Source of the DNA: Sutterella parvirubra YIT 11816
Lineage (GTDB): Bacteria > Pseudomonadota > Gammaproteobacteria > Burkholderiales > Burkholderiaceae_F
DNA: 14,345 nt
NCBI RefSeq assembly: GCF_000250875.1
Contig: NZ_JH604880.1
Location: forward strand, 4,838-19,182
Direction of reading: 5' to 3'
Made by a program: the position numbers and the translations under genes. This document shows, piece by piece, positions 6,775-13,894 of this stretch. The notes below the pieces were generated by a model. That model had not been told where the DNA came from. It ran no database searches and saw nothing but the letters and a program-made list of their open reading frames with translations. Numbering within the stretch: the stretch's first letter is position 1; the number at the start of each line of letters is the position of its first letter.

Positions 6775-8532
6775 TTACTTCGCGGCTTCGGCGGCGGCCT
6801 TGCCGGCGATGCGGCCGAACACGATGATGTCCGTGTAGGCGTTGCCGCCCAGACGGTTCGTGCCGTGCGTGACGCCGGTCACCTCACCCGCGGCCCAGAG
6901 GCCCGGGATCACCTTGCCTTCGGCCGTGAGGGCCTCAGCCTTTTCGTTGATGCGCACGCCGCCCATCGTGTGGTGGGTCGAGGGCACCGCCTTGATGACG
7001 TAGTACTTGCCCTGGCTCATGTCGACGAGGCCGGAACGATGGTTGAAGTCCTTGTCATTGCCCTTGCCGGCCATGGACGACACGCGGTCGACCGTGCCCT
7101 TCAACGATTCGTACGGGATCTTCGTGAAGTCGGCGATGCACTTCAGGTCGTCGCAGGTCGCCATGATGCCCTGCTTCGTGAAGGCTTCATACTCGGTCGT
7201 GTGCGTCCCGACGGTGTTCGAGATCGCGCCGATCTTGTCGTTCCAGAGCACCCAGCAGTAGCCGCCGGTCTGCTCAAGGATCGCGTGCGAGAGCACGTCG
7301 CGGCGGTCAAGCTCTTCCACGAAGCGCTTCCCTTCCTGGTTGATCATGATCGCGCCGTCGAAACGCGAGTCGGCGATGAGCTCGATCACGCCCGAAATCG
7401 GGTCGCAGATCGGGTACGTCTGAATGTAGCCCATGTTCACCAATTCTGCACCAGCGCGTTCTGCCATATAGAGCGCTTCGCCCGTCGTTCCAGGGGCATC
7501 CGTGGTTTTGAAGCGTTCGTCAATCGACGGATTGTACTTCTTCACCATCTCGGGATTGGCACCGAAACCGCCCGTGGCGAGCACGACGCCGCCCCTGGCG
7601 TTGAAGGTGTATTCGGCGCCGTCCATCGTGGCCTTGACGCCGACCACGCGGCCGTCCTTGTCCTTGATGAGCTCTTCGGCCTTCATGTTGGTGATGACCG
7701 GAATGCCGAGCTCATCGGCCTTCGCCTGGAACTTCGTGATGAATTCCGTGCCGGTGTGGCCGACCGGGATGAGGGCGCGCTTGCGGCTGTGACCGCCGAA
7801 GAAGAAGAGGTTGTCGTCTTCGAAGCGAACGCCGAGGAAGTCGCGGCACCACTTCGCGGCGTCGAGCGCCTGATGCGTCATCACGTTGATGACCTTCATG
7901 TCGCCCTTCTGGTCGCCGCCCTTGTACGTGTCCTGAGCGTGGAGTTCGGGGGAGTCGTCGTTGATGCCGAGCTTGGGCTGCACCCAGTTCTTGGCGACGT
8001 TCATTTCGGCGCCCGAAATGAGCGAGTTGCCGCCGACGGCGGGCATCTTTTCAAGGAGGACGACGTTCGCGCCCGCGGTCTTCGCTTCGATCGCCGCGGA
8101 GAAGCCCGCGCCGCCCGCACCGATCACGACCACGTCGTAGCTCGATTCCTTCGGGATGGCCTTTTCGACCTTCTTGATCGCGGCCTTGTCGGCCTTCGAA
8201 AGCGTGACGCCCGCCTTCTTGGCGGCGTCCTTCACGGCGTCGAGAAGCCCCTTCGACGAGAAGGTCGCGCCCGAAATGACGTCGAGGTCGGCGGAGTTGG
8301 TCGCGATCACGGCGTCCTTCAAGTCCGTGTAGACCTTGGCCGCGAGGACCTTGTTTTCCTGCTCCTTGACGATCTTGATGTCCTGGATCCTGCCGTTGTC
8401 GAACGTGACCGCGACCGTCACGTCGCCGTGCTTGCCGATGCCGGTGCCTTCCGTCGTGATCGGGGCGGCCGAGAGCGTGGCGGCGAAGAGGCCGCCGATG
8501 ACCGCCGCGGCGATCTTGGTGCGCATGAACAT
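6775..8532 (-). CDS. secreted FMN/FAD-dependent reductase (flavocytochrome c fumarate/urocanate reductase family, no heme domain)
   Basis: A 585-aa periplasmic flavoprotein. A Sec signal peptide (KIAAAVIGGLFAATLSA, cut near 22) is followed by an FMN-binding domain (about 24-105) with DVISGAT (84-90), where Thr90 is the expected ApbE-type covalent FMN site. The FAD domain then shows VIGAGGAGFSAAIEA (136-150) and, near the end, GTNRLGGNAYTD (557-568). Residues matching the Shewanella fumarate reductase active site are Arg410/411 in DRRDVLS, His520/521 in STHHTMGG and Arg560. No CXXCH heme motif exists, so electrons must come from a separate carrier not encoded nearby. Such enzymes reduce fumarate, urocanate or related enoates in anaerobic respiration; the substrate here is not determined. 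AAGGAG (8546-8541) supports ATG 8532. Confidence 0.92.
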   Translation of the reverse strand: MFMRTKIAAAVIGGLFAATLSAAPITTEGTGIGKHGDVTVAVTFDNGRIQDIKIVKEQENKVLAAKVYTDLKDAVIATNSADLDVISGATFSSKGLLDAVKDAAKKAGVTLSKADKAAIKKVEKAIPKESSYDVVVIGAGGAGFSAAIEAKTAGANVVLLEKMPAVGGNSLISGAEMNVAKNWVQPKLGINDDSPELHAQDTYKGGDQKGDMKVINVMTHQALDAAKWCRDFLGVRFEDDNLFFFGGHSRKRALIPVGHTGTEFITKFQAKADELGIPVITNMKAEELIKDKDGRVVGVKATMDGAEYTFNARGGVVLATGGFGANPEMVKKYNPSIDERFKTTDAPGTTGEALYMAERAGAELVNMGYIQTYPICDPISGVIELIADSRFDGAIMINQEGKRFVEELDRRDVLSHAILEQTGGYCWVLWNDKIGAISNTVGTHTTEYEAFTKQGIMATCDDLKCIADFTKIPYESLKGTVDRVSSMAGKGNDKDFNHRSGLVDMSQGKYYVIKAVPSTHHTMGGVRINEKAEALTAEGKVIPGLWAAGEVTGVTHGTNRLGGNAYTDIIVFGRIAGKAAAEAAK

Positions 8533-8891
8533 TTTTGGGGCTCCTTTCTTTGAATGAGCTTTGAGACAGAGAGTCGGGCGCGGCGTTTGGTCCAGCGTCG
8601 ACGTCCGAATGGAATCGGGTGATTCTAGGAAGAAACCGACTGGTCAGTATGTAGGTACTTTTCCTTAGCGCCCATCCAAAACCACGGTATTGCTTGATCT
8701 TTCAAATGATTCCGAAATATTGCGCGTTTTCCCTAGGCTTCATCAACATACCAATCGGTTTGTTTTGAGCCCGATTCGACAGCCCGACCACAAATTCCCC
8801 GGCCAACGGGAAACCGGCTGCCCGGCCGCTCCTCAACGCCCTCTTCGTCATCCGCGCCTTCCGTGAAAACCCTTCCTCGCGATCTCCCCGC

Positions 8892-8920
8892 TTGAATGGT
8901 CTCCGCTTCCGTTTTATTCT
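8892..8920 (+). promoter_or_regulatory. marR operon promoter
   Basis: TTGAAT (8892-8897) and TATTCT (8915-8920) are 17 bases apart. The -10 hexamer overlaps the left arm of the first palindrome, so a protein bound there would block RNA polymerase. Transcription would begin near 8927. Confidence 0.5.
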
Positions 8921-8947
8921 CGACTTCGAGAATCTCGACATCGAGAT
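8916..8947. promoter_or_regulatory. two overlapping palindromes, probable MarR operators
   Basis: ATTCTCGA-CT-TCGAGAAT (8916-8933) is a perfect 18-base palindrome. ATCTCGA-CA-TCGAGAT (8932-8947) is a second perfect one, sharing two bases with it. Both have the core TCTCGA-N2-TCGAGA with centres 15 bp apart, and they lie on the -10 and the start region of the marR promoter. Size, symmetry and position suit a MarR dimer site and autoregulation; the binding itself is inference. Confidence 0.65.
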
Positions 8948-8978
8948 ATTTTCGTTTTGAGAGAAGGACTGCACGGCG

Positions 8979-9530
8979 ATGGAACCTTTGACTGAAACCA
9001 CGACCACCACTCCCCCCGACTTCTTCGACGTCCTCGAAGAAGAATGGCGCACCACCTTCCCCGAGCGCGACATCAAGTGCGAACCGCTCATGACCCGCAT
9101 GACCTGGCTCATTCAGAGGATGGACCGCCTGGTCGACAAGGCGTTCGAGCCCTTCGGGCTCGGTCGCGGCGACGTGGAGGTGATCTGCGCGATCGCGAGA
9201 AGTCCCGGTCACAGGCTTCAGCCGAAGGACCTTTTGAACAAGATGGTCGTGTCGTCCGGCGGCCTCACCGCCCGCATCGACAAGCTCGAAAAGCGGGGGG
9301 CGCTCCGGCGCCTTCCCGACCCCAACGACCGCCGCGGCTCCATTCTCGAAGCCACGCCCGAGGGGATCGAGCTCGCGGTCGACGTCCACGCGGCGCACGT
9401 CGCCGTGGAGGAAGCCTTCATCGCGGCCCTCACCGACGGTGAACGAGAGGCCTTCAACCGGCTCCTTCGCCGGCTCGTCTCGAGCGTGGCCGCCGTGGAC
9501 GCGCCCAACGGCGGGAAGAACGGGAACTGA
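8979..9530 (+). CDS. MarR family transcriptional regulator
   Basis: A 183-aa winged-helix regulator. Residues about 64-125 hold the MarR domain: the recognition-helix segment VVSSGGLTARIDKLEKRG (90-107) and the wing DPNDRRG (114-120) are typical. An N-terminal extension rich in Thr (6-11) precedes the first dimerisation helix. MarR proteins usually repress their own operon until a small, often aromatic or acidic, ligand binds. The two palindromes on its promoter support this here. It is the first gene of a plus-strand operon with DUF1177, a DcuC-like carrier and an AbgA-like hydrolase, so the inducer may be their substrate. An AAGGA lies about 10 bases before ATG 8979. Confidence 0.92.
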   Translation: MEPLTETTTTTPPDFFDVLEEEWRTTFPERDIKCEPLMTRMTWLIQRMDRLVDKAFEPFGLGRGDVEVICAIARSPGHRLQPKDLLNKMVVSSGGLTARIDKLEKRGALRRLPDPNDRRGSILEATPEGIELAVDVHAAHVAVEEAFIAALTDGEREAFNRLLRRLVSSVAAVDAPNGGKNGN

Positions 9531-9538
9531 GGCTTCCC

Positions 9539-9608
9539 GCCCGGACCACCGGCCACCGACCAACCTCATTCCGACCACCAGACCAAACATCCAACCCCAA
9601 AGCCCACA
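9539..9608 (+). promoter_or_regulatory. C/A-rich, G-poor leader between marR and the DUF1177 gene
   Basis: This 70-base intergenic stretch is mostly C and A with few Gs, unlike the surrounding sequence. It is predicted to be unstructured RNA. Such C-rich, G-poor tracts can be Rho-loading (rut) sites or standby sites for ribosomes. No hairpin terminator is seen, so read-through from marR is likely. Function is inference. Confidence 0.3.
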
Positions 9609-9621
9609 AAGGAGAACCCCC

Positions 9622-10560
9622 ATGAGTTGGCGTCAGATGATCGAGCTCCAGGAGCTCCTCGACGACCCGGCCGTCACCGGCGAAGCCGCCGCGGCCTATC
9701 TCGAACGCGAAGGCGTACCCGATCTCGCCGTCACCCGCGTCGAAGGCGAAAAAGGCGAGGCGGACTTCATCCGCGCCGTCATCCCCGGCACCGATGGGCG
9801 TCTTTCGGGCGGCAACGCGCCGACGCTCGGCATCGTCGGGCGGCTGGGCGGCATCGGCGCGCGCCCCGCGCGGATCGGCTTCACGTCGGACGGCGACGGC
9901 GCGCTCTCGGCACTCACGATCGCCGCCAAATTGGGCCAGATGCACACCCGCGGGGACCGCCTGAAGGGCGACGTCATCGTCACGACCCAAATCTGCCCGA
10001 ACGCCCCCACGCGTCCCCACGACCCGGTGCCCTTCATGGATTCGCCTGTGACCTCCGCGCAGGCGAACGAGGCGGAGGTCGACCCCGCCATGGAGGCGAT
10101 CCTCTCGATCGACACGACCAAGGGCAACCGCATCGTCAACCACCGCGGCATCGCGGTGACGCCGACCGTGAAGGACGGCTGGATCCTGAGAACGTGCGAG
10201 CCCGTCCTCTCGATTCTGGAGCAGACGACCGGGAAGCTCCCCGTCGTGCTCCCCCTCACGATGCAGGACATCACGCCCTACGGCAACGACATCTACCACT
10301 TGAACTCCATCCTGCAGCCTTCCGTCGCGACGGAAGCACCGGTGATCGGCGTCGCGATCACGGCGGTCTCGCAGGTGGCGGGCTGCGCCACCGGGGCGAC
10401 GCATCTGGAAGACGTCGACGAAGCCGTCCGCTTCGCGATCGAGGTCGCGAAGGCGTACGGTGCGGGCGCCTGTCCCTTCTACGACCCTCAGGAGTTTGAC
10501 CGCATCCTCGGCCGCTACGGCCGCATGTCCCATCTGCGCACCATGGGAGAACAGAAATGA
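9622..10560 (+). CDS. DUF1177 family protein
   Basis: A 312-aa soluble protein recognised as DUF1177 from its conserved blocks, including GFTSDGDGALSALTIAAKL (86-104), GDVIVTTQICPNAPTRPHDP (116-135) and the Cys/Gly-rich VAGCATGATH (252-261). Its biochemical function is not known to me. The D-G-D-G-A-L-S-A-L stretch followed by a hydrophobic strand recalls the layout of zinc peptidases (M20/M28/M42), which is only a weak suggestion. The start is ATG 9622, with GGAG 7-8 bases upstream; the open frame runs back to 9439 but that part is marR in another frame. Its stop overlaps the carrier's start (ATGA), so the two are probably translated together, which points to a shared role in using the imported compound. 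Confidence 0.88.
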   Translation: MSWRQMIELQELLDDPAVTGEAAAAYLEREGVPDLAVTRVEGEKGEADFIRAVIPGTDGRLSGGNAPTLGIVGRLGGIGARPARIGFTSDGDGALSALTIAAKLGQMHTRGDRLKGDVIVTTQICPNAPTRPHDPVPFMDSPVTSAQANEAEVDPAMEAILSIDTTKGNRIVNHRGIAVTPTVKDGWILRTCEPVLSILEQTTGKLPVVLPLTMQDITPYGNDIYHLNSILQPSVATEAPVIGVAITAVSQVAGCATGATHLEDVDEAVRFAIEVAKAYGAGACPFYDPQEFDRILGRYGRMSHLRTMGEQK

Positions 10561-11843
10561 CCTGGACCATCTGGATGGCGGCCGTCGTCGTGATCCTCAC
10601 GATCGCCGCTCTGCTGAAGCGTTGGGAGACGAGGCTCGTGCTCTTTACGGCCGGGCTCGTCATGGCGATCCTCTCGGGCGCGCCCAACGTCGCCTTGAAG
10701 GCCTTCGTCGCCAACATGACGAACGGCTCCCTCATCACCTCGATCTGCTCCTCGATGGGCTTCGCCGCCGTGATCGCGATCACGCGCTGCGACGTGCATT
10801 TCGTGGGGCTCTTGGTGAAGCCCTTGGGAAAGCTCGGGATCTTCCTGCTCCCCTTGTGCATGCTCGTCGCCTCCTGCGTCGCCGTCGCGATTCCGAGCGC
10901 GGCGGGCTGTGCGGCCGCGTTGGGCCCGACGATGATTCCGCTCATGGTGCGCGCGGGCTTTCACCCCGCGATCGCCGGCGCGGCGATCATCGGCTCGATC
11001 ACGCCCTCGACCCTGAGCCCCGGGTCCTCGCACAACGTCTGGATCGCGAAGCTGGCCGAGATGGACGTGGTCGACCTCATCGTCACGTACGCGCCTGAGG
11101 TGCTCACGCTTTGCGCGATGAACATCATCCTCGTCACGGCGATGATCTTCGTCTTCCGGGACTACAAGCGCCCGGCGCCGGGGTCTTCCGAACCGGTCTT
11201 CTCGGTCGAAGCCGACGCCCGCGGGGAGTTGCCCGAGCACCCGAGCGTGCTGCGCGCCGTCGCGCCGATCCTCCCGGTCGTGCTGCTCCTCTTGGGCGCG
11301 ACCGTCATCCCGCAGATCCGGATGACCGTCGCCGAAGCGATGATCTACGGCTCGATCTTCACGCTCCTCGTCACGCGCTCGAACCCCGAGACCGTCACGA
11401 AGGAATTCTTCGGCGGCATGGGGAAGGGCTACGCCAACATCATGGGCATCATCATCGCGGCGGGCTGCTTCGCAGGCGGCCTCAAAGCCGCGGGCGTCAT
11501 CGACGCCCTCATCGAGACGCTCAAGCACTCGAACGACATCGCCCGCTACGCCGCGAACTTCGGCCCCTTCATCATGGGTGTGCTGACGGGTTCGGGCGAC
11601 GCGGCCGGGCACGCCTTCAACCAGGCGGTGACGCCCTATGCGGCCGACTTCGGGATGAGCGTCCCGAGCCTCGGCATGGTGGCGGCGCTCTCGGGCGCGT
11701 TCGGGCGCATGTGTTCGCCCATTGCGGGCGCGACCTTGGTCGTGGCCGGCATGACCCGCTTGTCGCCCCTTGAAATCTCGAAGCGCATGGCGCTCCCGAT
11801 GCTCATCAACCTCGTCCTTCTGGGCTTCGTCTTCGAACTGTGA
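10557..11843 (+). CDS. DcuC-family C4-dicarboxylate-type anaerobic carrier
   Basis: A 428-aa inner-membrane protein with about twelve hydrophobic segments. It resembles E. coli DcuC most clearly in the second half: the GCFAGGLKAAGVI helix, TGSGDAAGHAFNQAV, and GRMCSPIAGATLVVAGM followed by SPLEISKR. The first half has the paired motif AIPSAAGCAAALGPTMIPLM and SITPSTLSPGSSHN. DcuC exchanges or exports C4-dicarboxylates such as succinate under anaerobic conditions. Given the amidohydrolase next door, this member may instead import an acylated or amidated acidic amino acid, which is inference. The start overlaps the DUF1177 stop by four bases (ATGA) and the stop is 11 bp before the next start. 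Confidence 0.9.
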   Translation: MTWTIWMAAVVVILTIAALLKRWETRLVLFTAGLVMAILSGAPNVALKAFVANMTNGSLITSICSSMGFAAVIAITRCDVHFVGLLVKPLGKLGIFLLPLCMLVASCVAVAIPSAAGCAAALGPTMIPLMVRAGFHPAIAGAAIIGSITPSTLSPGSSHNVWIAKLAEMDVVDLIVTYAPEVLTLCAMNIILVTAMIFVFRDYKRPAPGSSEPVFSVEADARGELPEHPSVLRAVAPILPVVLLLLGATVIPQIRMTVAEAMIYGSIFTLLVTRSNPETVTKEFFGGMGKGYANIMGIIIAAGCFAGGLKAAGVIDALIETLKHSNDIARYAANFGPFIMGVLTGSGDAAGHAFNQAVTPYAADFGMSVPSLGMVAALSGAFGRMCSPIAGATLVVAGMTRLSPLEISKRMALPMLINLVLLGFVFEL

Positions 11844-11854
11844 GGTGCCTTCAC

Positions 11855-13129
11855 ATGACCGACATCATCACTCAAATGGTCGCCGACCGGCGGCACCTCC
11901 ATCAGCACCCCGAAGAAGGTTGGTGCGAATTCCAAACGACGCACTTCGTCGTTGAGCGCCTGAAGGCTCTGGGCTTCGAGGTTCTCCTCGGCACCGACGT
12001 CATCCTGCCCGAAGCCGTCATGGGGCGTGATCCCGCGAAGGTCGAAAAGGCGATGGAGGACGCCCGCGCGGCGGGCGTGCCCGAATCGTTCCTCGAAGCC
12101 ACGGGCGGCTACACCGGTGCGTTGGGCGTCTGGAAGACGGGGCGCCCGGGTCCCGTCACCGCCTTGCGCTTCGACATCGACTGCCTCGCGATCGAGGAGA
12201 CCTCGGACCCCGCGCACATCCCCAATGCGGAAGGCTTCCGCTCGAAGGTGCCCGGCATGAGCCACGCCTGCGGGCACGACGGCCACACGGCGGTGGGGCT
12301 CGGGGCCGCCGCCTGGGTGGCGGCGCACGCGGAGGAACTCACCGGGACCGTGAAGCTCATCTTCCAGCCCGCCGAAGAAGGCGTGCGCGGCGCGGCCGCG
12401 ATGGCCGCGCGCGGGATCGTCGACGACGTCGACTGGTTCGCGGGCGCGCACATCGGCTGCAGCGCGAAGCTTCACGAAGTGGGCGTCTCGCACCACGGCT
12501 ACCTCGCGACGACGAAGTTCGACCTCGACATCACGGGCGTGCCCTGCGCGGCGGGGAGCCCCGAAAACGGGAAGAGCGCGCTGATGTGCGGGGCGGCCCT
12601 CTGCATGTCGCTCGGGTCCCTGCCCGGACACAGCCAGGGGATCACGCGCGTGCAGATCGGCAAGTTCGTCTCCGGGACGGGGCGCAACATCGTCGCCGAA
12701 CACACCTCGATGCTTTTGGAAGTCCGGGGCGAGTCGACCGAAATCAACGACTACATGGCGGCGGGCGTCGAGCGCACCGTGGCGGGACTTTGCGCCGCCT
12801 ACGGATGTACGTACAGCCTTCGCCGCGTCGGCGAAGCCGTCACGTACAAGGGTGACGAAGAGGCCGTGGAATTGGTGAAGGACGCCGCGCGTGCGGTCCC
12901 GACCGTGACGTCGGTCGTGGACATGAACGCGAAGGTGGGGTCGGAGGACTGCACGATGTTGATCCGCCGCGTGCAGGCTCACGGCGGCAAGGCCGTCTTC
13001 TTCTACTTCGGCTGCGAGCACCACGGGCACCACAAGCCCGACTTCGACATCCAGGACACGGCGTCGCTCCGGGACGGCTGGGGCGTCTTCACGGGGTTCC
13101 TCGCGAGGACGAACGGCCGGAAGGCCTGA
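11855..13129 (+). CDS. M20 family amidohydrolase, AbgA-like, with an altered dimer-domain histidine
   Basis: A 424-aa cytoplasmic di-metal hydrolase. It aligns over its length with AbgA, the p-aminobenzoyl-glutamate hydrolase subunit, including the insert EAVMGRDPAKVEKAMEDAR (53-71). Metal ligands are present: C139 and H141 in HACGHDGHTA, E174/E175 in PAEEG, H199 in AHIG, and H392/H393 in GHHKPDFD. In the dimerisation domain, the TGTAAHAG of AbgA reads TGVPCAAG (227-234): the His that reaches the neighbour's active site is Ala232, and one residue is missing just after. Activity or substrate may therefore differ. No AbgB partner is encoded; DUF1177 stands in that place. GAGGTG (11842-11847) is 7 bases before ATG 11855; an earlier GTG at 11840 has no such site. 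Confidence 0.88.
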   Translation: MTDIITQMVADRRHLHQHPEEGWCEFQTTHFVVERLKALGFEVLLGTDVILPEAVMGRDPAKVEKAMEDARAAGVPESFLEATGGYTGALGVWKTGRPGPVTALRFDIDCLAIEETSDPAHIPNAEGFRSKVPGMSHACGHDGHTAVGLGAAAWVAAHAEELTGTVKLIFQPAEEGVRGAAAMAARGIVDDVDWFAGAHIGCSAKLHEVGVSHHGYLATTKFDLDITGVPCAAGSPENGKSALMCGAALCMSLGSLPGHSQGITRVQIGKFVSGTGRNIVAEHTSMLLEVRGESTEINDYMAAGVERTVAGLCAAYGCTYSLRRVGEAVTYKGDEEAVELVKDAARAVPTVTSVVDMNAKVGSEDCTMLIRRVQAHGGKAVFFYFGCEHHGHHKPDFDIQDTASLRDGWGVFTGFLARTNGRKA

Positions 13130-13193
13130 TAACCTGAAGCAGGTTCGACCGCTTGAGGCAGGACTCCCCTAAAGTCCGGCCTCCTTGGGAAGG

Positions 13194-13226
13194 AAGGCCC
13201 ATCCGTCGGAGAGACGGGTGGGCCTT
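13194..13226. terminator. hairpin ending the marR operon, shared by convergent genes
   Basis: AAGGCCCATCCGTC (13194-13207) pairs with GACGGGTGGGCCTT (13213-13226), with one G-U pair, around the loop GGAGA. No T-run follows on the plus strand; TTCC-rich sequence follows on the minus strand. It lies between the hydrolase stop and the pRiA4b-like gene end. Confidence 0.65.
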
Positions 13227-13305
13227 CATGTTGCGGACTCCGTACCCTGGGGCCAGCGGAGCAGCGGTTGGCGGAAGGGTCGGCGGCCGACGGCGCGCCG
13301 CCCGC

Positions 13306-13767
13306 TCACCACATCCCGTCTTCGCGCTCCTCGGGATGGTCCCGCAGCCACATCCAGGCGGCGACGCCGCCGCAGTCCTCTTCGGGCGCTTCGCCCTTTT
13401 CCGCGATGACGACGGGCGATTCCACGGGCTTGTCGTCGACCGATTCGGGCGTGACCGAATGCACCCACCGGTCGCCGAAGTCGTAGGTGTAGCAAAACTT
13501 CTTCCCAAAGGGGACGTCGAAAAGCGTGAGCGACGTCGGAAGCGAGTCGTCATCGAAAAAATCATCTTCAAAAGACGGCTTGATGCGCCAGCCTACACTC
13601 ACGTACTTCGTCGGATGGAAACACCAAAGATGGTCTCCAGACCAGCCGAAGGCATCTTGAATCGCGTAGTGCAGGTCCAAAAACGTGATGTCGTTCGGAA
13701 CGACGATGCGACGCCAGCAAGGCGGATTCTTGATGCCTTCGAGTTTGACTTTGACGGTGATCGCCAT
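13306..13767 (-). CDS. plasmid pRiA4b ORF-3-like protein
   Basis: A 153-aa soluble protein covering a whole PRiA4_ORF3 domain. Recognisable blocks are a KVKLEGIKNPPCWRRIVVP opening, LHYAIQDAFGWSGDHLWCF (32-50), the strongly conserved YTYDFGDRWVHSV (93-105), and PEEDCGGVAAWMWL (128-141) with the EDCGG signature. The family takes its name from an open reading frame of the plasmid pRiA4b and is widespread on chromosomes, often near mobile or accessory genes; no biochemical role is established to my knowledge. The start ATG 13767 has GGAG 7 bases upstream. It has its own promoter and follows the acidic gene on the same strand after about 125 bp. Confidence 0.88.
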   Translation of the reverse strand: MAITVKVKLEGIKNPPCWRRIVVPNDITFLDLHYAIQDAFGWSGDHLWCFHPTKYVSVGWRIKPSFEDDFFDDDSLPTSLTLFDVPFGKKFCYTYDFGDRWVHSVTPESVDDKPVESPVVIAEKGEAPEEDCGGVAAWMWLRDHPEEREDGMW

Positions 13768-13832
13768 GCGGTGCTCCTGCGGATGAAGACCGGGAAGCCG
13801 AAGCGCCCCGGCCGGTTGAACGGTTTGCCTTG

Positions 13833-13862
13833 ATTATGGGGACGGACCTCCCGCCGATACAA
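13833..13862 (-). promoter_or_regulatory. candidate promoter of the pRiA4b ORF-3-like gene
   Basis: On the minus strand TTGTAT (13862-13857) and CATAAT (13838-13833) are 18 bases apart. Transcription would start about 60 bases before the ATG at 13767. Confidence 0.45.
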
Positions 13863-13894
13863 GGCAACGTCCTTCCGCCCGCACCAGCGAAGCC

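Larger units (their letters stand above)
8533..8978. other. divergent regulatory region between the reductase and the marR operon
   Basis: This 446-bp stretch has lower GC than its flanks. The right part carries the marR promoter and two overlapping palindromes. On the reductase side, AAGGAG (8546-8541) is the ribosome-binding site and a minus-strand TAGAAT (8627-8622) is a possible -10 without a good -35. A small ACTGGTCAGT inverted repeat (8639-8648) lies just beyond it and might be an operator. I see no convincing gene inside. Confidence 0.45.

Noticed and set aside
6775..8532. Multiheme flavocytochrome c
   Set aside because: The N-terminal domain is FMN-binding with SGAT; no CXXCH motif occurs.
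6184..8553. Very long plus-strand open frame (789 codons) over tetR and the reductase
   Set aside because: Antisense to two clear genes with motifs, start sites and a signal peptide; its translation has His/Arg/Val-rich shadow composition.
9439..9621. N-terminal extension of the DUF1177 protein into marR
   Set aside because: It overlaps marR in another frame and the leader; GGAG and family length support ATG 9622.
11840..11854. GTG start for the M20 hydrolase overlapping the carrier stop
   Set aside because: No ribosome-binding site before it, while GAGGTG is properly placed for ATG 11855.
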